From Paenibacillus silvae (GTDB lineage: Bacteria > Bacillota > Bacilli > Paenibacillales > Paenibacillaceae), in the NCBI RefSeq assembly GCF_014639235.1, contig NZ_BMFU01000003.1, positions 310,001 through 374,000 of the forward strand: a DNA stretch of 64,000 nucleotides, given 5' to 3'. The notes under the pieces were generated by a model. It was not told the origin of the DNA and made no database searches. It was given only the letters and a program-made list of their open reading frames with translations. Every line of letters begins with the position of its first letter. Position 1 is the first letter of the stretch. Shown one piece after another: positions 18,475-27,526 of this stretch. The position numbers were made by a program, and so were the translations under genes.

Positions 18475-18591
18475 GTCAGTTACGAAAAGGGCAGCGGATC
18501 ACTCAGGATGGTATTTGTGTAATCACCTTTTCTAGGCAGATGCATACCTTGTAGCAAGAAAGATTTTTATTTCAAGGAAGGGTTGTGCATC

Positions 18592-18897
18592 ATGTCTGAA
18601 TCACCAACCACAACATCCGCCCGCGTTGTATATCAGGCTAATCAACCGATGCTGCAATCGGTGCAAAGTGTACGGAATATGCTGCATCATACCGTTCGTC
18701 AGCATGTCGGCAAGAAAGTACAAGTTCAGAACATCGACGGTCAGGTCTGGGAAGGTGTCATCATTAATGCAGATCGCGGAATTCTGTATCTGCAGGTGAC
18801 ACCGATGCACGGTTATCCTGAACCGCGTGCTCTGTTTGGTCCAACTATTCTGCCGCTGGTGCTGTATGAATTGCTCGTGATTACACTGCTCATGTAA
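18592..18897 (+). CDS. Small protein with Sm-like beta segment
   Basis: 101 residues from the ATG at 18592, with AAGGAAGGG upstream. The middle, VGKKVQVQNIDGQVWEGVI followed by a D-x-G-x-L-x-L pattern, looks like an Sm-like five-stranded fold; the C-terminus is hydrophobic (LPLVLYELLVITLLM) and may insert in a membrane. Family not recognised. It is monocistronic with a strong terminator. Confidence 0.7.
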   Translation: MSESPTTTSARVVYQANQPMLQSVQSVRNMLHHTVRQHVGKKVQVQNIDGQVWEGVIINADRGILYLQVTPMHGYPEPRALFGPTILPLVLYELLVITLLM

Positions 18898-18902
18898 TAC
18901 AG

Positions 18903-18946
18903 AAAGCTTCGCCTTCACCCTTACGAGGAAGAGGACGAAGCTTTTT
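18903..18946 (+). terminator. Intrinsic terminator
   Basis: AAAGCTTCG at 18903-18911 pairs with CGAAGCTTT at 18936-18944, extended inward by CTTC/GAAG-type pairs and followed by T. Confidence 0.85.
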
Positions 18947-19047
18947 GGGGTTTACTTGAAGCTATTCATTCTCCATTGTCCCTGGCTGCACCCTTATTGC
19001 GCCGCACAGGCCCCTTCGGGCAGCTTGATGCACAATGTGTCCTGCGA

Positions 19048-19078
19048 TTGCTTACGAGCGTGTGAAATGTGGTACAAT
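19048..19078 (+). promoter_or_regulatory. Candidate sigma-A promoter for the ThrE-like pair
   Basis: TTGCTT at 19048-19053 and TACAAT at 19073-19078 with a 19-bp spacer. The spacer is long, so this is tentative. Confidence 0.45.
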
Positions 19079-19099
19079 GATGTCGATGCCTTATTTTAT

Positions 19100-19948
19100 A
19101 TGAAACGGAGCTTGATCCGGTTGAAATACATACATCATGAACCCGATCCTCCCGTTCACTCCGAACCGGAGATCAGTAACCAAAGTCAGCATGCTGCTGA
19201 ACCAGTGGAGCACTCCCGCGTGATTGCCATCTGTCTGCTTGCTGGCAAAATCATGCTGCAGAGCGGCGGCGAAACCTATCGTGTCGAAGATACGATGAAG
19301 CGTATGGCCGCAGCGCTGGGCCTGCCCCATTCACACAGCTATGTTGTGCCTACAGGCATCTTTTTCTCGGTGGATGCCACCGAGCCAGCGAAGCTGATTC
19401 GCATATCCGAGCGTACGACCGATCTGGATAAAGTGTCTGAAGTCAATGCCGTCTCACGACGGATCGGACAAGGCTTGCTTACGGTTCAGGAAGCACACGA
19501 GCTGCTGCTGGAGATCGAACGGAAACCTTCAGGCTACTCGTATGCAGTTCAGCTGGCCGCTGCTGCCTTATCCAGTGCCTGCTTCACGATCATGTTCGGC
19601 GGAGGCTGGGGTGATTTTCTACCAGCGCTCATCTGCGGAGGCACAGGTTATGCTGCCGTTATTCTCTTTCACCGCTGGGTGCGTGTTAAATTTTTTGCAG
19701 AGCTAACGGCGTCCTTTGTCATCGGCATGCTTGCCTTTTTGCTCGTTTATGTTGGAGCAGGCTTTGAGCGGGACAAAATTATAATCGGTTCCGTGATGCC
19801 GCTCGTACCCGGACTGCTGATTACGAATGCGGTACGGGACTTGATGGCCGGACATCTGGTGTCAGGCTTGTCCAAGGGCGCTGAAGCTTTTCTGACGGCG
19901 TTTGCTATCGGCACGGGCATTGCCGTTGTGTTTTCACTTTTGATGTAA
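19100..19948 (+). CDS. ThrE-type threonine/serine exporter, large subunit (YjjP-like)
   Basis: About 282 residues from the ATG at 19100. The start is uncertain: no clear Shine-Dalgarno precedes it, and a TTG at 19121 behind GGAG is an alternative; longer frames upstream cross the candidate promoter. The N-terminal half is the soluble YjjP-like domain (LLAGKIMLQSGGETYRVEDTM), followed by about five transmembrane segments including IGSVMPLVPGLLITNAVRDL. The split ThrE/YjjPB family exports small amino acids or dicarboxylates such as succinate. The partner subunit follows after 18 bp. Confidence 0.86.
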   Translation: MKRSLIRLKYIHHEPDPPVHSEPEISNQSQHAAEPVEHSRVIAICLLAGKIMLQSGGETYRVEDTMKRMAAALGLPHSHSYVVPTGIFFSVDATEPAKLIRISERTTDLDKVSEVNAVSRRIGQGLLTVQEAHELLLEIERKPSGYSYAVQLAAAALSSACFTIMFGGGWGDFLPALICGGTGYAAVILFHRWVRVKFFAELTASFVIGMLAFLLVYVGAGFERDKIIIGSVMPLVPGLLITNAVRDLMAGHLVSGLSKGAEAFLTAFAIGTGIAVVFSLLM

Positions 19949-19966
19949 GACGGAGGTATGCAGGAA

Positions 19967-20425
19967 ATGCTCCATTTTATCGAGCAAGCGTTGACAAGTT
20001 TCATTGCATCGGCAGCGTTTGGCATTATCTTCAATGCGCCCAGACGTATGTTGCTTCACGGCGGATTCGTTGGGATGATTGGCTGGATCATTTATATTGT
20101 GCTTGAATATGCAGCGGATGCTGTTCCTGCTACTCTGGCAGCAACAGTCGCCGTAGGTGTCATCAGTCAGCTGTTCTCTCGCATGTTTCGTGCCCCCGTC
20201 ATCATTTTCAGCGTGGCCGGCATCATTCCTCTTGTGCCCGGTGGACTTGCATACAACGCCATGCGCAGCTTTGTTCAGAACGATTACAGTGCCGCGATGG
20301 AGATGGCTGCCAAAGCGCTGATGTTATCCGGCGCTATTGCCGTAGGACTGGTATTATCCGAGGTGCTGAATCAGATGATTCGCAGCCTGTCTCGTTCAGG
20401 CCGCGTCAAATCTGCATCCAAATGA
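19967..20425 (+). CDS. ThrE-type exporter, small subunit (YjjB-like)
   Basis: About 152 residues. GGAGG at 19952-19956 fits the ATG at 19967; an ATG at 19958 is too close to it. Four to five hydrophobic segments, with the conserved SVAGIIPLVPGGLAYNAMR. It corresponds to the C-terminal half of ThrE and should form one transporter with the preceding gene, in the cytoplasmic membrane. Confidence 0.86.
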   Translation: MLHFIEQALTSFIASAAFGIIFNAPRRMLLHGGFVGMIGWIIYIVLEYAADAVPATLAATVAVGVISQLFSRMFRAPVIIFSVAGIIPLVPGGLAYNAMRSFVQNDYSAAMEMAAKALMLSGAIAVGLVLSEVLNQMIRSLSRSGRVKSASK

Positions 20426-20433
20426 ATGCAAAC

Positions 20434-20477
20434 AACCCACTGTCTGCAAGCTTCGGCTTGTTCCAGTGGGTTTCTTT
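20434..20477 (+). terminator. Intrinsic terminator after the exporter pair
   Basis: AACCCACTG/CAGTGGGTT outer stem with an inner AAGC-TTCG-GCTT hairpin, followed by TCTTT. Confidence 0.8.
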
Positions 20478-20505
20478 AATTTTCAAACCTGCATCATAAA
20501 TTCAG

Positions 20506-21054
20506 TTATTGGATAAACGTATTCTTTACTCGCACAGATCTGAGAAAATAGGGAATAAAGATACAGCACGCAAGCAGGGATCGAACAATCACATGAAAGG
20601 CAGGCTGTGCATCCAGCACATGCACTTCTCTTCCCATCTCCTGTTGAGCTATCAGAATCCAGGTAACTACACTGATGATCGCATTCACAATGTACTGTAT
20701 GATCATCATACGAGGAAACAGTCGTTTCCTCCGATAGAACAAAACAAGATTAATGATGACCAGTACAGACAGAATGATGCTGATGATGAAGCCAAACCAC
20801 AAGATTGGTCGGATTACTTCTGTATATATTTGCGGATCAACCCCTCGACTGCCTTCCCACCTTGCAGGGTCCATAATTACTGTGACACTTGACAGGTCCG
20901 ATAGTAGAAATGCCAGCGAAGCCCACAGACTAATCTGGATTAAAATCAACCAGCCACCCAGGCCGGAAATATCCGAACGTTTTGTATGTGCTCCACTTTT
21001 ATACGAGTAAACATCACGTTCTTCTTCATCTAATCTAGCATTTGGACGGTTCAT
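20506..21054 (-). CDS. DUF2569 membrane protein
   Basis: 182 residues with AAGGAGG upstream. Four hydrophobic segments follow a polar N-terminus of about 30 residues. The motif LGGWLILIQISLW and the end YFLRSVRVKNTFIQ match DUF2569 membrane proteins. Function is not known for the family. It is the last - strand gene before the PBP operon's 3' end (about 150 bp away), with its own ribosome binding site. Confidence 0.8.
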   Translation of the reverse strand: MNRPNARLDEEERDVYSYKSGAHTKRSDISGLGGWLILIQISLWASLAFLLSDLSSVTVIMDPARWEGSRGVDPQIYTEVIRPILWFGFIISIILSVLVIINLVLFYRRKRLFPRMMIIQYIVNAIISVVTWILIAQQEMGREVHVLDAQPAFHVIVRSLLACCIFIPYFLRSVRVKNTFIQ

Positions 21055-21205
21055 GTCAGCCTCCTTATAAACGATCTAGGAGCCCTATTATATCTCAACA
21101 TCTGTATGAAACGCTATAAAAAGGATTTATCCACCAATCAGGTTTCCTGCACCACTTTCCCCTTCATCTCTTCATCAACTTCACTCATTCCCCTTAATTA
21201 CTTCA

Positions 21206-23083
21206 TCATCTCTTAGCCCGTTTCATCACCGCCGCGAACATGGCCGCTGCGCTGCCGCTTCCTGACTTCAAATAATGCTGCGCATCCGTATAATCAAATC
21301 CCATCCATACAACACCAGTCCACTCTCGCGTATACCCGGCAAACCAAATATCCCGGTTCGCCCCTTTTGGGGCATTCGGAAAGGCCGCCTGAGTTGTACC
21401 CGTTTTGCCCGCTACCTGCTCCTGAGGCAGCTGCGCACGTTTTCCTGTACCCCGACTAACCACTTGCTGCAGCATATGGGTCATCTCCTGAGCCGTGCGC
21501 CTGGATATCACCTGCCTGTGATCAGAGCGATGAGTATAGATCGTCCGCCCGTGTGCATCTCTGATCTCTCGAATAAGATGTGCCTTGTTCAGCCTGCCTT
21601 CATTGGCAAAAACAGCATAAGCCTGCGCCAGCTTCATCGGCGAAATTCCCTGATGCAATCCACCGAGGGCAATAGACAGATTCATATCCTCGGCCTGTAA
21701 TTCAATCCCTAGTCGCTGGGCAAACCCTTTGGCTTCTCTCAGTCCAATTTGATTAAGCAGCCATACGGCCGGCGAATTAATAGACTGCTGCAGCGCTTCC
21801 GACAACGACACTGTTCCTCGATATCTGCCTCCCACATTGCGTGGTTGATAACTGCCATATCTGATCGACCGGTCAGGCAGCATGCTCTCAGGTGTGAATT
21901 TCCGTGATTCCAATGCAGGACCATAGGCAATAACAGGTTTAAACACCGAGCCAGGCTGTCTCGCATCAATCAGCGCACGATTGATATCCCCCTTCATGGG
22001 ATTTCGGCCACCCATCATAGCCTTTACTTCACCATTATGCTGATCCAGCAGCACCATGCTGGCCTGTACCTGCTGATCTTCTCGATCATCCGGAAACCAG
22101 ATGGTTTCGGCAAAGGTTTCTTCCATGGCCCGCTGTGCGCCTGGGTTTAATCCCGTTCGTACAACCCAGCCTGCGGAGCTAATCTCGGCTTCACTCTTGC
22201 CTGTAAGAAGGGCAGCCTCCTGAATTATTGCATCCACGGCTGATACGTACGCAGGTTCATGCCCATCCGCTGCTGGAGTGGACGACAGGTTCAGCAACGC
22301 TAAGCGTGGAGGTTTGTATTCCACAGCTGCAGCCTCCTGCATCTGGCTTTTGGTAATGATCCCCTGTTGATGCATTAAAGAAAGCACTACACGCCGGCGC
22401 TCTTTGGACAGCTTTTCGTTATCCACCGGATTGTATATGGAAGGGCCTTTAGGCATGCCCGCCAGCGTGGCGATCTGCCATAGCTCGAGCTGCTTCAGAT
22501 CCTTCACACCAAAATAACGCAAAGCTGCTGCCTTGACTCCGTACTGCTGCTGGCCCATATAAATCTGATTCAGATACATTTCAAGAATGTCATTCTTGGA
22601 AAATTTCTTTTCCAGCTCGATGGCGAGAGATAACTCGTTTATTTTGCGGATCATCGTTTTGTTTCCGTTCAGGTACATATTTCTGGCCAGCTGTTGTGTT
22701 ATAGAGCTTCCACCCTGATTCCAATCCATATGTATCATATTTTGTACCACTGCTCTGCCCACACCAATGACATCCAAACCAGAATGACGATAAAAGCGCC
22801 GGTCTTCCGTAGCTAAAAAAGCCTCAACCAGCATCTCTGGCATGTCCTGCAGACTTGCATACTCTGCATAGCCTCGACCTGATACCTTCGATCGGGTTAT
22901 TTCCCGTCCATTTTCGTCCAGAATGATGGTTGAGGATACTCCCTGCGCTACATTCGAAGAACTGCGGACTATCATGTTACCGTATGTGTGAAGGTAAACA
23001 TATAATATCACCAGCAGAACGGCTGCAATAACGCCAACATCATACGTTCGGTATACCCGGCGTTTGACTTTCACACTTAACAT
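21206..23083 (-). CDS. Class A penicillin-binding protein (PBP1A family)
   Basis: 625 residues: a short cytoplasmic N-terminus, one transmembrane segment (about 17-35), a GT51 transglycosylase and a transpeptidase. The transglycosylase shows catalytic E93 in ATEDRRFYRH and GGSSITQQLARN. The transpeptidase triad is S379-V-F-K382, S434-I-N436 and K560-T-G562. It polymerises lipid II and crosslinks peptidoglycan outside the membrane. Its start overlaps the preceding sensor-like gene by 7 bp, and upstream genes encode a VanRS-like pair, so its expression is probably tied to envelope stress. Confidence 0.95.
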   Translation of the reverse strand: MLSVKVKRRVYRTYDVGVIAAVLLVILYVYLHTYGNMIVRSSSNVAQGVSSTIILDENGREITRSKVSGRGYAEYASLQDMPEMLVEAFLATEDRRFYRHSGLDVIGVGRAVVQNMIHMDWNQGGSSITQQLARNMYLNGNKTMIRKINELSLAIELEKKFSKNDILEMYLNQIYMGQQQYGVKAAALRYFGVKDLKQLELWQIATLAGMPKGPSIYNPVDNEKLSKERRRVVLSLMHQQGIITKSQMQEAAAVEYKPPRLALLNLSSTPAADGHEPAYVSAVDAIIQEAALLTGKSEAEISSAGWVVRTGLNPGAQRAMEETFAETIWFPDDREDQQVQASMVLLDQHNGEVKAMMGGRNPMKGDINRALIDARQPGSVFKPVIAYGPALESRKFTPESMLPDRSIRYGSYQPRNVGGRYRGTVSLSEALQQSINSPAVWLLNQIGLREAKGFAQRLGIELQAEDMNLSIALGGLHQGISPMKLAQAYAVFANEGRLNKAHLIREIRDAHGRTIYTHRSDHRQVISRRTAQEMTHMLQQVVSRGTGKRAQLPQEQVAGKTGTTQAAFPNAPKGANRDIWFAGYTREWTGVVWMGFDYTDAQHYLKSGSGSAAAMFAAVMKRAKR

Positions 23084-23781
23084 TTTGCTTCCTCAGCTTG
23101 AGCTTGTGTGAAGTTTTGTTCCTGCTGCTTGTTGCGAATGCTCCAGTCGGGGATTTCAAGCGCATGCCGGAGCAGGTTTGTTTGTTCATACGCCATTTTT
23201 GCCCAATGCAGCACTTCTTGATCCTTTCCGCTCGGCCCATTCATCAGCTCCTCCAATGCTGATTGAATGCCGTACAGTGTAAGCTCAACAGGCAGGGGAG
23301 TACGTTTACTTTCCACCTGAGTCTGGACATATGTGACAGCTTCGGCTTCTTTGGCTCTCACACGGGAAACCTGATGATGCCCGGCTTCCTTTGCCATCAG
23401 GACGGCAATCGCATTGATCTGATCACTTAACTGCCGCAGTTCACCGCTGCTCAACACTCGGATTGGCTCAGGAATCCGTCCATTTGCAAGCTGCTGCGTT
23501 CCCCGGACAAGCTGTCCCACATCATCAGCGATTTTCTGTGAGCGAATCCAGAAAAACAACGCAAACAACCCTCCACCTGCCACCAAAAGTATCGGCTTCT
23601 TTCCGATAACATTAATGCACCAATGCACCAGTTGAGTAATCCACGGCACATCATGGAACATGAAACGATACACCAAATTCATCAGCTGGTACATAACAAA
23701 AAGAAGCACTGTGCTCAGAACCGCACTTGCTCCGCAGATATATATGTATTTCATTCGAACTGTGTTTACTCTTGTACCCAT
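23077..23781 (-). CDS. Kinase-less sensor paralogue (two TM plus HAMP-like)
   Basis: 234 residues. The layout copies the N-terminal half of the histidine kinase encoded just upstream: a basic start with V-N-T-V-R and a hydrophobic segment (11-38), an extracytoplasmic loop of about 25 residues ending in LVHWCINVIGKKP, a second membrane segment (about 62-78), then a HAMP-like linker. In place of an H-box and ATPase domain there is a charged helical tail. It therefore cannot autophosphorylate. The gene is intact with GGGAGG and overlaps the PBP gene by 7 bp. It may modulate the full sensor by heterodimerising, or tether or regulate the PBP. No family name is recognised. Confidence 0.78.
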   Translation of the reverse strand: MGTRVNTVRMKYIYICGASAVLSTVLLFVMYQLMNLVYRFMFHDVPWITQLVHWCINVIGKKPILLVAGGGLFALFFWIRSQKIADDVGQLVRGTQQLANGRIPEPIRVLSSGELRQLSDQINAIAVLMAKEAGHHQVSRVRAKEAEAVTYVQTQVESKRTPLPVELTLYGIQSALEELMNGPSGKDQEVLHWAKMAYEQTNLLRHALEIPDWSIRNKQQEQNFTQAQAEEAKC

Positions 23782-23834
23782 ATTCGGTATCCTCCCTCAT
23801 GCTCCAGCAAGTAATACAGGTAGCATACCGAATA
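23781..23834 (-). promoter_or_regulatory. Inverted repeat enclosing the ribosome binding site of the kinase-less sensor gene
   Basis: TATTCGGTAT (23781-23790) and ATACCGAATA (23825-23834) form a perfect 10-bp inverted repeat 34 bp apart. On the - strand mRNA the loop holds GGGAGG and the 3' arm runs into the AUG, so folding could limit translation, or the repeat could be an operator. Confidence 0.6.
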
Positions 23835-23901
23835 CTTCTTAAGAAGGCTTTGTTAACTTCTTATCGAATCCTTAATTTTTATCCAAACGAATACATAAAA
23901 C

Positions 23902-25038
23902 CTATTCAGCTTCTCCAGCATGCGATGCTGGTGGCGTAATAGCCGGAAAGCGGGTCACAAAATCGGTTCGACCATGTTCACTGGTTGCTCCAATGCTCCC
24001 CTGGTGCAGTTCGATCATTGATTTAGCAATGGCTAAGCCCAGCCCTGTACCTCCAGTATCACGAGAACGTGATTTATCCACGCGGTAGAAACGTTCGAAC
24101 AGATGTGGCAAGTCCTGCGCCGGAATGGGTTCTCCGTAATTGCTGATACGTACAACGGCCTCTCCATCTTCAAGCGAAAGTCCAATTTCCATCACCTTGC
24201 CCTGTGCTCCGTAACGAATGGCATTGCTGAACAGGTTCTCATAGGCTCGCACCAGTTCCCCCGGAGCCGCCTCAATCCATAAGGGCTGCTCGGCTCCAAG
24301 CATTGTATAAGTCATACCTGCCTCCTCCAGCATGGGAGCAAATTCTTCAGCAAGCTGCATGAGGAAGGAATTCAGATTCAGCGGTTTCATGGATAAGGGC
24401 AGAATCCCTCCACTGACCCGCGTATACTCAAACAAATCATCAATGAGCTTGCGTAAGGTCAATGATTTCTCATAGGCGATACTGACGTAATAACGCATTT
24501 CCAATTCGTCCTGATATCGATCCTGCTCGATATATTCCAGAAAGCCAAGGATCGAAGTCAGCGGTGTTCTCAGGTCATGTGATATGCCCGTAATCAGATC
24601 ATTCTTGGCAGCTACTGCACTTCGTTCTTCCTGCAAGGATCGCTGCAGCTGCTCCGCCATCTGATTAATACTCACGGCAACCACGCCGAATTCATCGGAT
24701 GTTTTCACCTCGATGCGATGTGAAAGTTCACCTTTGGCTACCTCCTGAATTCCAGCCGTGATCTCATCCAGCACAACCATGACTTTACGGGTAAACAGGA
24801 AGAAAAACAGCACAAAACTGATGATTCCAACAGCAATCATCAGCGGAACGGAGCCAATATGATTTACCAACCATCGAACGGCTTGCCCCGGGATCGTATA
24901 ATTCGGATAACGCTGCGTTTCCAGAATCGACTCGCCCAGCCTGGATGCTCCGTACAGGATTGCTGCCGTTAACACACCGCTCAGCATGAATGCATATATA
25001 AACTTCCATCGTACCGTGTTGATCAGTTTCGAATTCAT
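23902..25038 (-). CDS. VanS-like sensor histidine kinase
   Basis: 378 residues: two transmembrane segments (about 12-32 and 63-82) with a ~30-residue outside loop, HAMP (about 84-136), H-box GISHDLRTPLTS with H154, and a HATPase domain with N-box ENLFSNAIRYG, F-box LFERFYRVD and G2 GGTGLGLAIAKS. The very short sensor loop is typical of intramembrane or lipid-II/antibiotic sensing kinases. It lies 66 bp after its response regulator. No vanHAX-type resistance genes are nearby, so this is probably a cell-wall stress system controlling the downstream PBP. Confidence 0.92.
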   Translation of the reverse strand: MNSKLINTVRWKFIYAFMLSGVLTAAILYGASRLGESILETQRYPNYTIPGQAVRWLVNHIGSVPLMIAVGIISFVLFFFLFTRKVMVVLDEITAGIQEVAKGELSHRIEVKTSDEFGVVAVSINQMAEQLQRSLQEERSAVAAKNDLITGISHDLRTPLTSILGFLEYIEQDRYQDELEMRYYVSIAYEKSLTLRKLIDDLFEYTRVSGGILPLSMKPLNLNSFLMQLAEEFAPMLEEAGMTYTMLGAEQPLWIEAAPGELVRAYENLFSNAIRYGAQGKVMEIGLSLEDGEAVVRISNYGEPIPAQDLPHLFERFYRVDKSRSRDTGGTGLGLAIAKSMIELHQGSIGATSEHGRTDFVTRFPAITPPASHAGEAE

Positions 25039-25104
25039 TAAAGAAACTCCCTGCTTGTATCTTTCATACTGCTTGTATTATTCAAACTGCATTCATCAAT
25101 CCAA

Positions 25105-25809
25105 TTACTGTGGTTTAATCATTTTGTATCCGACACCCCACACGGTCTGAATAAATTTGGGATGTTTGCTGTCTGGCTCAATCTTCTCGCGGAGTTTACG
25201 AATATGGACCATAACGGTATTGTTGGACTCCATAAACTCTTCCTTCCAGACCTGCCGATAAATCTGCTCCATGCTCAGTACAGAGCCTTGATGACGGGCC
25301 AGCAGTTCCAGCACAGCGAATTCACGGGGTGTCAGATGAACCGCTTTCTCATCTACCCATACTTCATGTGTATCCGTGTTGATCACCAGATCATCAATGA
25401 CCCATTCGTACTCCCTGCTCTCTCTGCCATCATTAAATGTGTGATACCTGCGAAGCTGCGATTTGGCCCGCGCTACGAGTTCAAGCGGATTGAACGGCTT
25501 GGTTACGTAATCATCAGCTCCAATGCTCAGACCTGTGATTTTATCGATATCCGTACTCTTGGCAGACAGCATAATAATCGGCATCTTCTGCTGCTCCCGA
25601 ATCTTCATACAGGCTTCAATCCCGTCCATATTCGGCATCATGACATCCAGAATGATCAGATCAATCACTTCGGTCTCAAGCAGCTTCAGCGCCTGCATTC
25701 CATCATTTGCTTTCAGAATCCGGTATCCTTCATTGCCGAAATAAATTTCCATCAGTTTAATAATATCCTGCTCATCATCAACAAGCAGTATGGATGCTGG
25801 TTGTGCCAC
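25105..25809 (-). CDS. VanR-like OmpR-family response regulator
   Basis: About 234 residues from a GTG at 25809, which AAAGGAA precedes by about 8 nt; an in-frame upstream ATG would add some 30 atypical residues. The receiver domain shows LLVDDEQD, phospho-acceptor Asp in LIILDVMMP, T/S in MLSAKS and K in VTKPFNP. The C-terminal winged helix ends GVGYKMI. It begins the VanRS-kinase-less sensor-PBP group. The phosphotransferase gene upstream ends only 60 bp before it, so read-through is possible. Confidence 0.92.
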   Translation of the reverse strand: MAQPASILLVDDEQDIIKLMEIYFGNEGYRILKANDGMQALKLLETEVIDLIILDVMMPNMDGIEACMKIREQQKMPIIMLSAKSTDIDKITGLSIGADDYVTKPFNPLELVARAKSQLRRYHTFNDGRESREYEWVIDDLVINTDTHEVWVDEKAVHLTPREFAVLELLARHQGSVLSMEQIYRQVWKEEFMESNNTVMVHIRKLREKIEPDSKHPKFIQTVWGVGYKMIKPQ

Positions 25810-25868
25810 GGCATAGTTCCTTTCTATCTCACAAGTGCTGTAAGGCTTCATGCAACGTTCAGTCCATC

Positions 25869-26825
25869 TTATCTGTTCACAGTATACCACCTTGGGATCA
25901 GATTGCGAAAATCATCGTGATCTTCACGTACACGGTCAATTTTCATCATCATATCATCCGTCTCTTCCGGCTTTACGTGCTGAATCCACACTATGGAAGA
26001 TACCAGAGCCATGGCCATATACAGTGAATACATTCTCCAGAATTGTTCATTCGGTTCATTCCCATCGAAATACCCCTGTACCTGTCCGATCGAATAGGGA
26101 ACACTGGTCTCCGTCGCAAATAAACCCAGTTTCAGAAATTCATGTACAGGGTCTCCCTGATCTGCACGATTAAAATCAATCACTCCGGCCAATTCTCCCT
26201 GGTTTATGACGAGATTGGCGGGATGAAAATCATCGTGCTGAAAATAATCGGGACGTCCTTTCATGCAATCCAGATGGTCCTCAATAAAGTTCAGAATAGC
26301 TTGATCCTGCTTCATAACAACAGAACACTCTCTGTATTTGTGCACGTAACGCCGATGTTTCTCGCTTTTGCGGCTGTACCAGGACTCGGCCTGCTTCTCC
26401 ACAGGAAGCCTGTGAATTCTTCTCAGCTCCGATCCTGCCTGCATGCCGATGGACCACTGCTGCTTCTCATTCAGGAGAGGCAGCGCCTCGGAGGCATCCT
26501 CGCCCTCCAGATAACTCAGGATCATATACCCGTTGTTCTCATCCAGCTTCCCGATGCCAAGAGGTGCAGAGCACAAAACTCCCATCTGTCTTAACCGTTC
26601 CAATAGGTGAAGCTCTGTTGGCTTGGATTGCAGTTCACTGTGAGGAAAAACCCGAAGCAGCACCTTCCCCAGATGGGGAGTAACCACTTTAAACTTGTGA
26701 TCCAGGGAGTATCCTTTTGAGATACGCTCAACCTGTACCGCGTTCTGAAGCTCAGGTATGTCTTTCACAAACGCTATCAAATTAACACTTGAAGAAAGAT
26801 GATGGTCGTGCCTGAATTCCGACAT
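25869..26825 (-). CDS. APH family phosphotransferase
   Basis: About 318 residues from the ATG at 26825, with GGAGGG upstream. It has a kinase-like fold with the catalytic loop YFQHDDFHPANLVI and the metal-binding DFNRADQGDP. Such proteins phosphorylate aminoglycosides, macrolides, homoserine or small metabolites; the substrate here cannot be told. It looks most like the chromosomal APH-like proteins common in Paenibacillus and not like a known resistance enzyme. Confidence 0.87.
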   Translation of the reverse strand: MSEFRHDHHLSSSVNLIAFVKDIPELQNAVQVERISKGYSLDHKFKVVTPHLGKVLLRVFPHSELQSKPTELHLLERLRQMGVLCSAPLGIGKLDENNGYMILSYLEGEDASEALPLLNEKQQWSIGMQAGSELRRIHRLPVEKQAESWYSRKSEKHRRYVHKYRECSVVMKQDQAILNFIEDHLDCMKGRPDYFQHDDFHPANLVINQGELAGVIDFNRADQGDPVHEFLKLGLFATETSVPYSIGQVQGYFDGNEPNEQFWRMYSLYMAMALVSSIVWIQHVKPEETDDMMMKIDRVREDHDDFRNLIPRWYTVNR

Positions 26826-26959
26826 TTGCAGCCCTCCATTGATCATTGTATGATGTATACTCGAAATCACCACGATGAATTAGCGACGCTGTATATGCCT
26901 TGTTCTCAAACCCTATATTCTAATCAACGCAACTTATATGTATTTGGTTATGTATTCGT

Positions 26960-27427
26960 TCAAACAAACATGGCCGTCTGAGGTTCTCTGCCGGTGAGTG
27001 TCAACATCGTGTAGAGCTGTCCCCTGTGATGATACATATGTCCCATCATCTCAAGCAGCCACTCCAAACGGGTGTAAGAAGCACCCCAATAGGATGTTGT
27101 GACCTGAAGCAATTCTTCTGTCGTAAACTGCATATACCGTTGATACAGACAGTTTCGGTTCTCTATAAGCGCATGCTTGATCTGCTGCAGAGTACACACA
27201 CGATTTTCATTATAAAAATCAGTCATTTCTTGCTCGGACGCACCTTCGGATATGTACAAGTCTGCCCGACAGACTAAAGCCAGGTGGGAAAGCAGCTCTC
27301 CTATCGTTCGTTTCCCTTCAATCGGTGCTATAGCTAAATCTTCCTCACTTAATTGATCACAGATATCCATTAAAGATGTAACAGCCGTATCGATATGTTT
27401 AAATGCAGACTGAATCAACGTCACCAC
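26960..27427 (-). CDS. DinB family protein
   Basis: Up to 155 residues of a DinB-like four-helix bundle. The metal-site histidines are probably in LLSHLALV and MMGHMYHHRGQLYTML. The start is uncertain: GTG codons at 27427 and 27424 sit too close to AAGGAA, while a TTG at 27418 is well placed. These proteins include metal-dependent thiol transferases such as BstA/YfiT relatives. It is a single gene, and a second DinB protein lies at 30759. Confidence 0.82.
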   Translation of the reverse strand: MVTLIQSAFKHIDTAVTSLMDICDQLSEEDLAIAPIEGKRTIGELLSHLALVCRADLYISEGASEQEMTDFYNENRVCTLQQIKHALIENRNCLYQRYMQFTTEELLQVTTSYWGASYTRLEWLLEMMGHMYHHRGQLYTMLTLTGREPQTAMFV

Positions 27428-27526
27428 TTCCTTTTAATTACATTATACAGAACATATGATCTCATTTCAAGCAATAACTCCATTTTATATATAAACCTCC
27501 CCCTTTCCCAGCTAACATTTATGCAT

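Noticed and set aside
23077..23781. Kinase-less sensor as a pseudogene of the kinase
   Set aside because: The frame is intact, has a strong RBS, continues in a charged tail with no ATPase remnant, and overlaps the next gene in a way that suggests translation.
23902..25809. VanRS-like pair as a glycopeptide-resistance cluster
   Set aside because: No ligase, dehydrogenase or dipeptidase genes (vanHAX type) are nearby; the downstream genes are a sensor paralogue and a PBP.
25869..26825. APH family gene as acquired aminoglycoside resistance
   Set aside because: Only the general kinase motifs are present and there is no mobile context; the family is common in chromosomes with other substrates.
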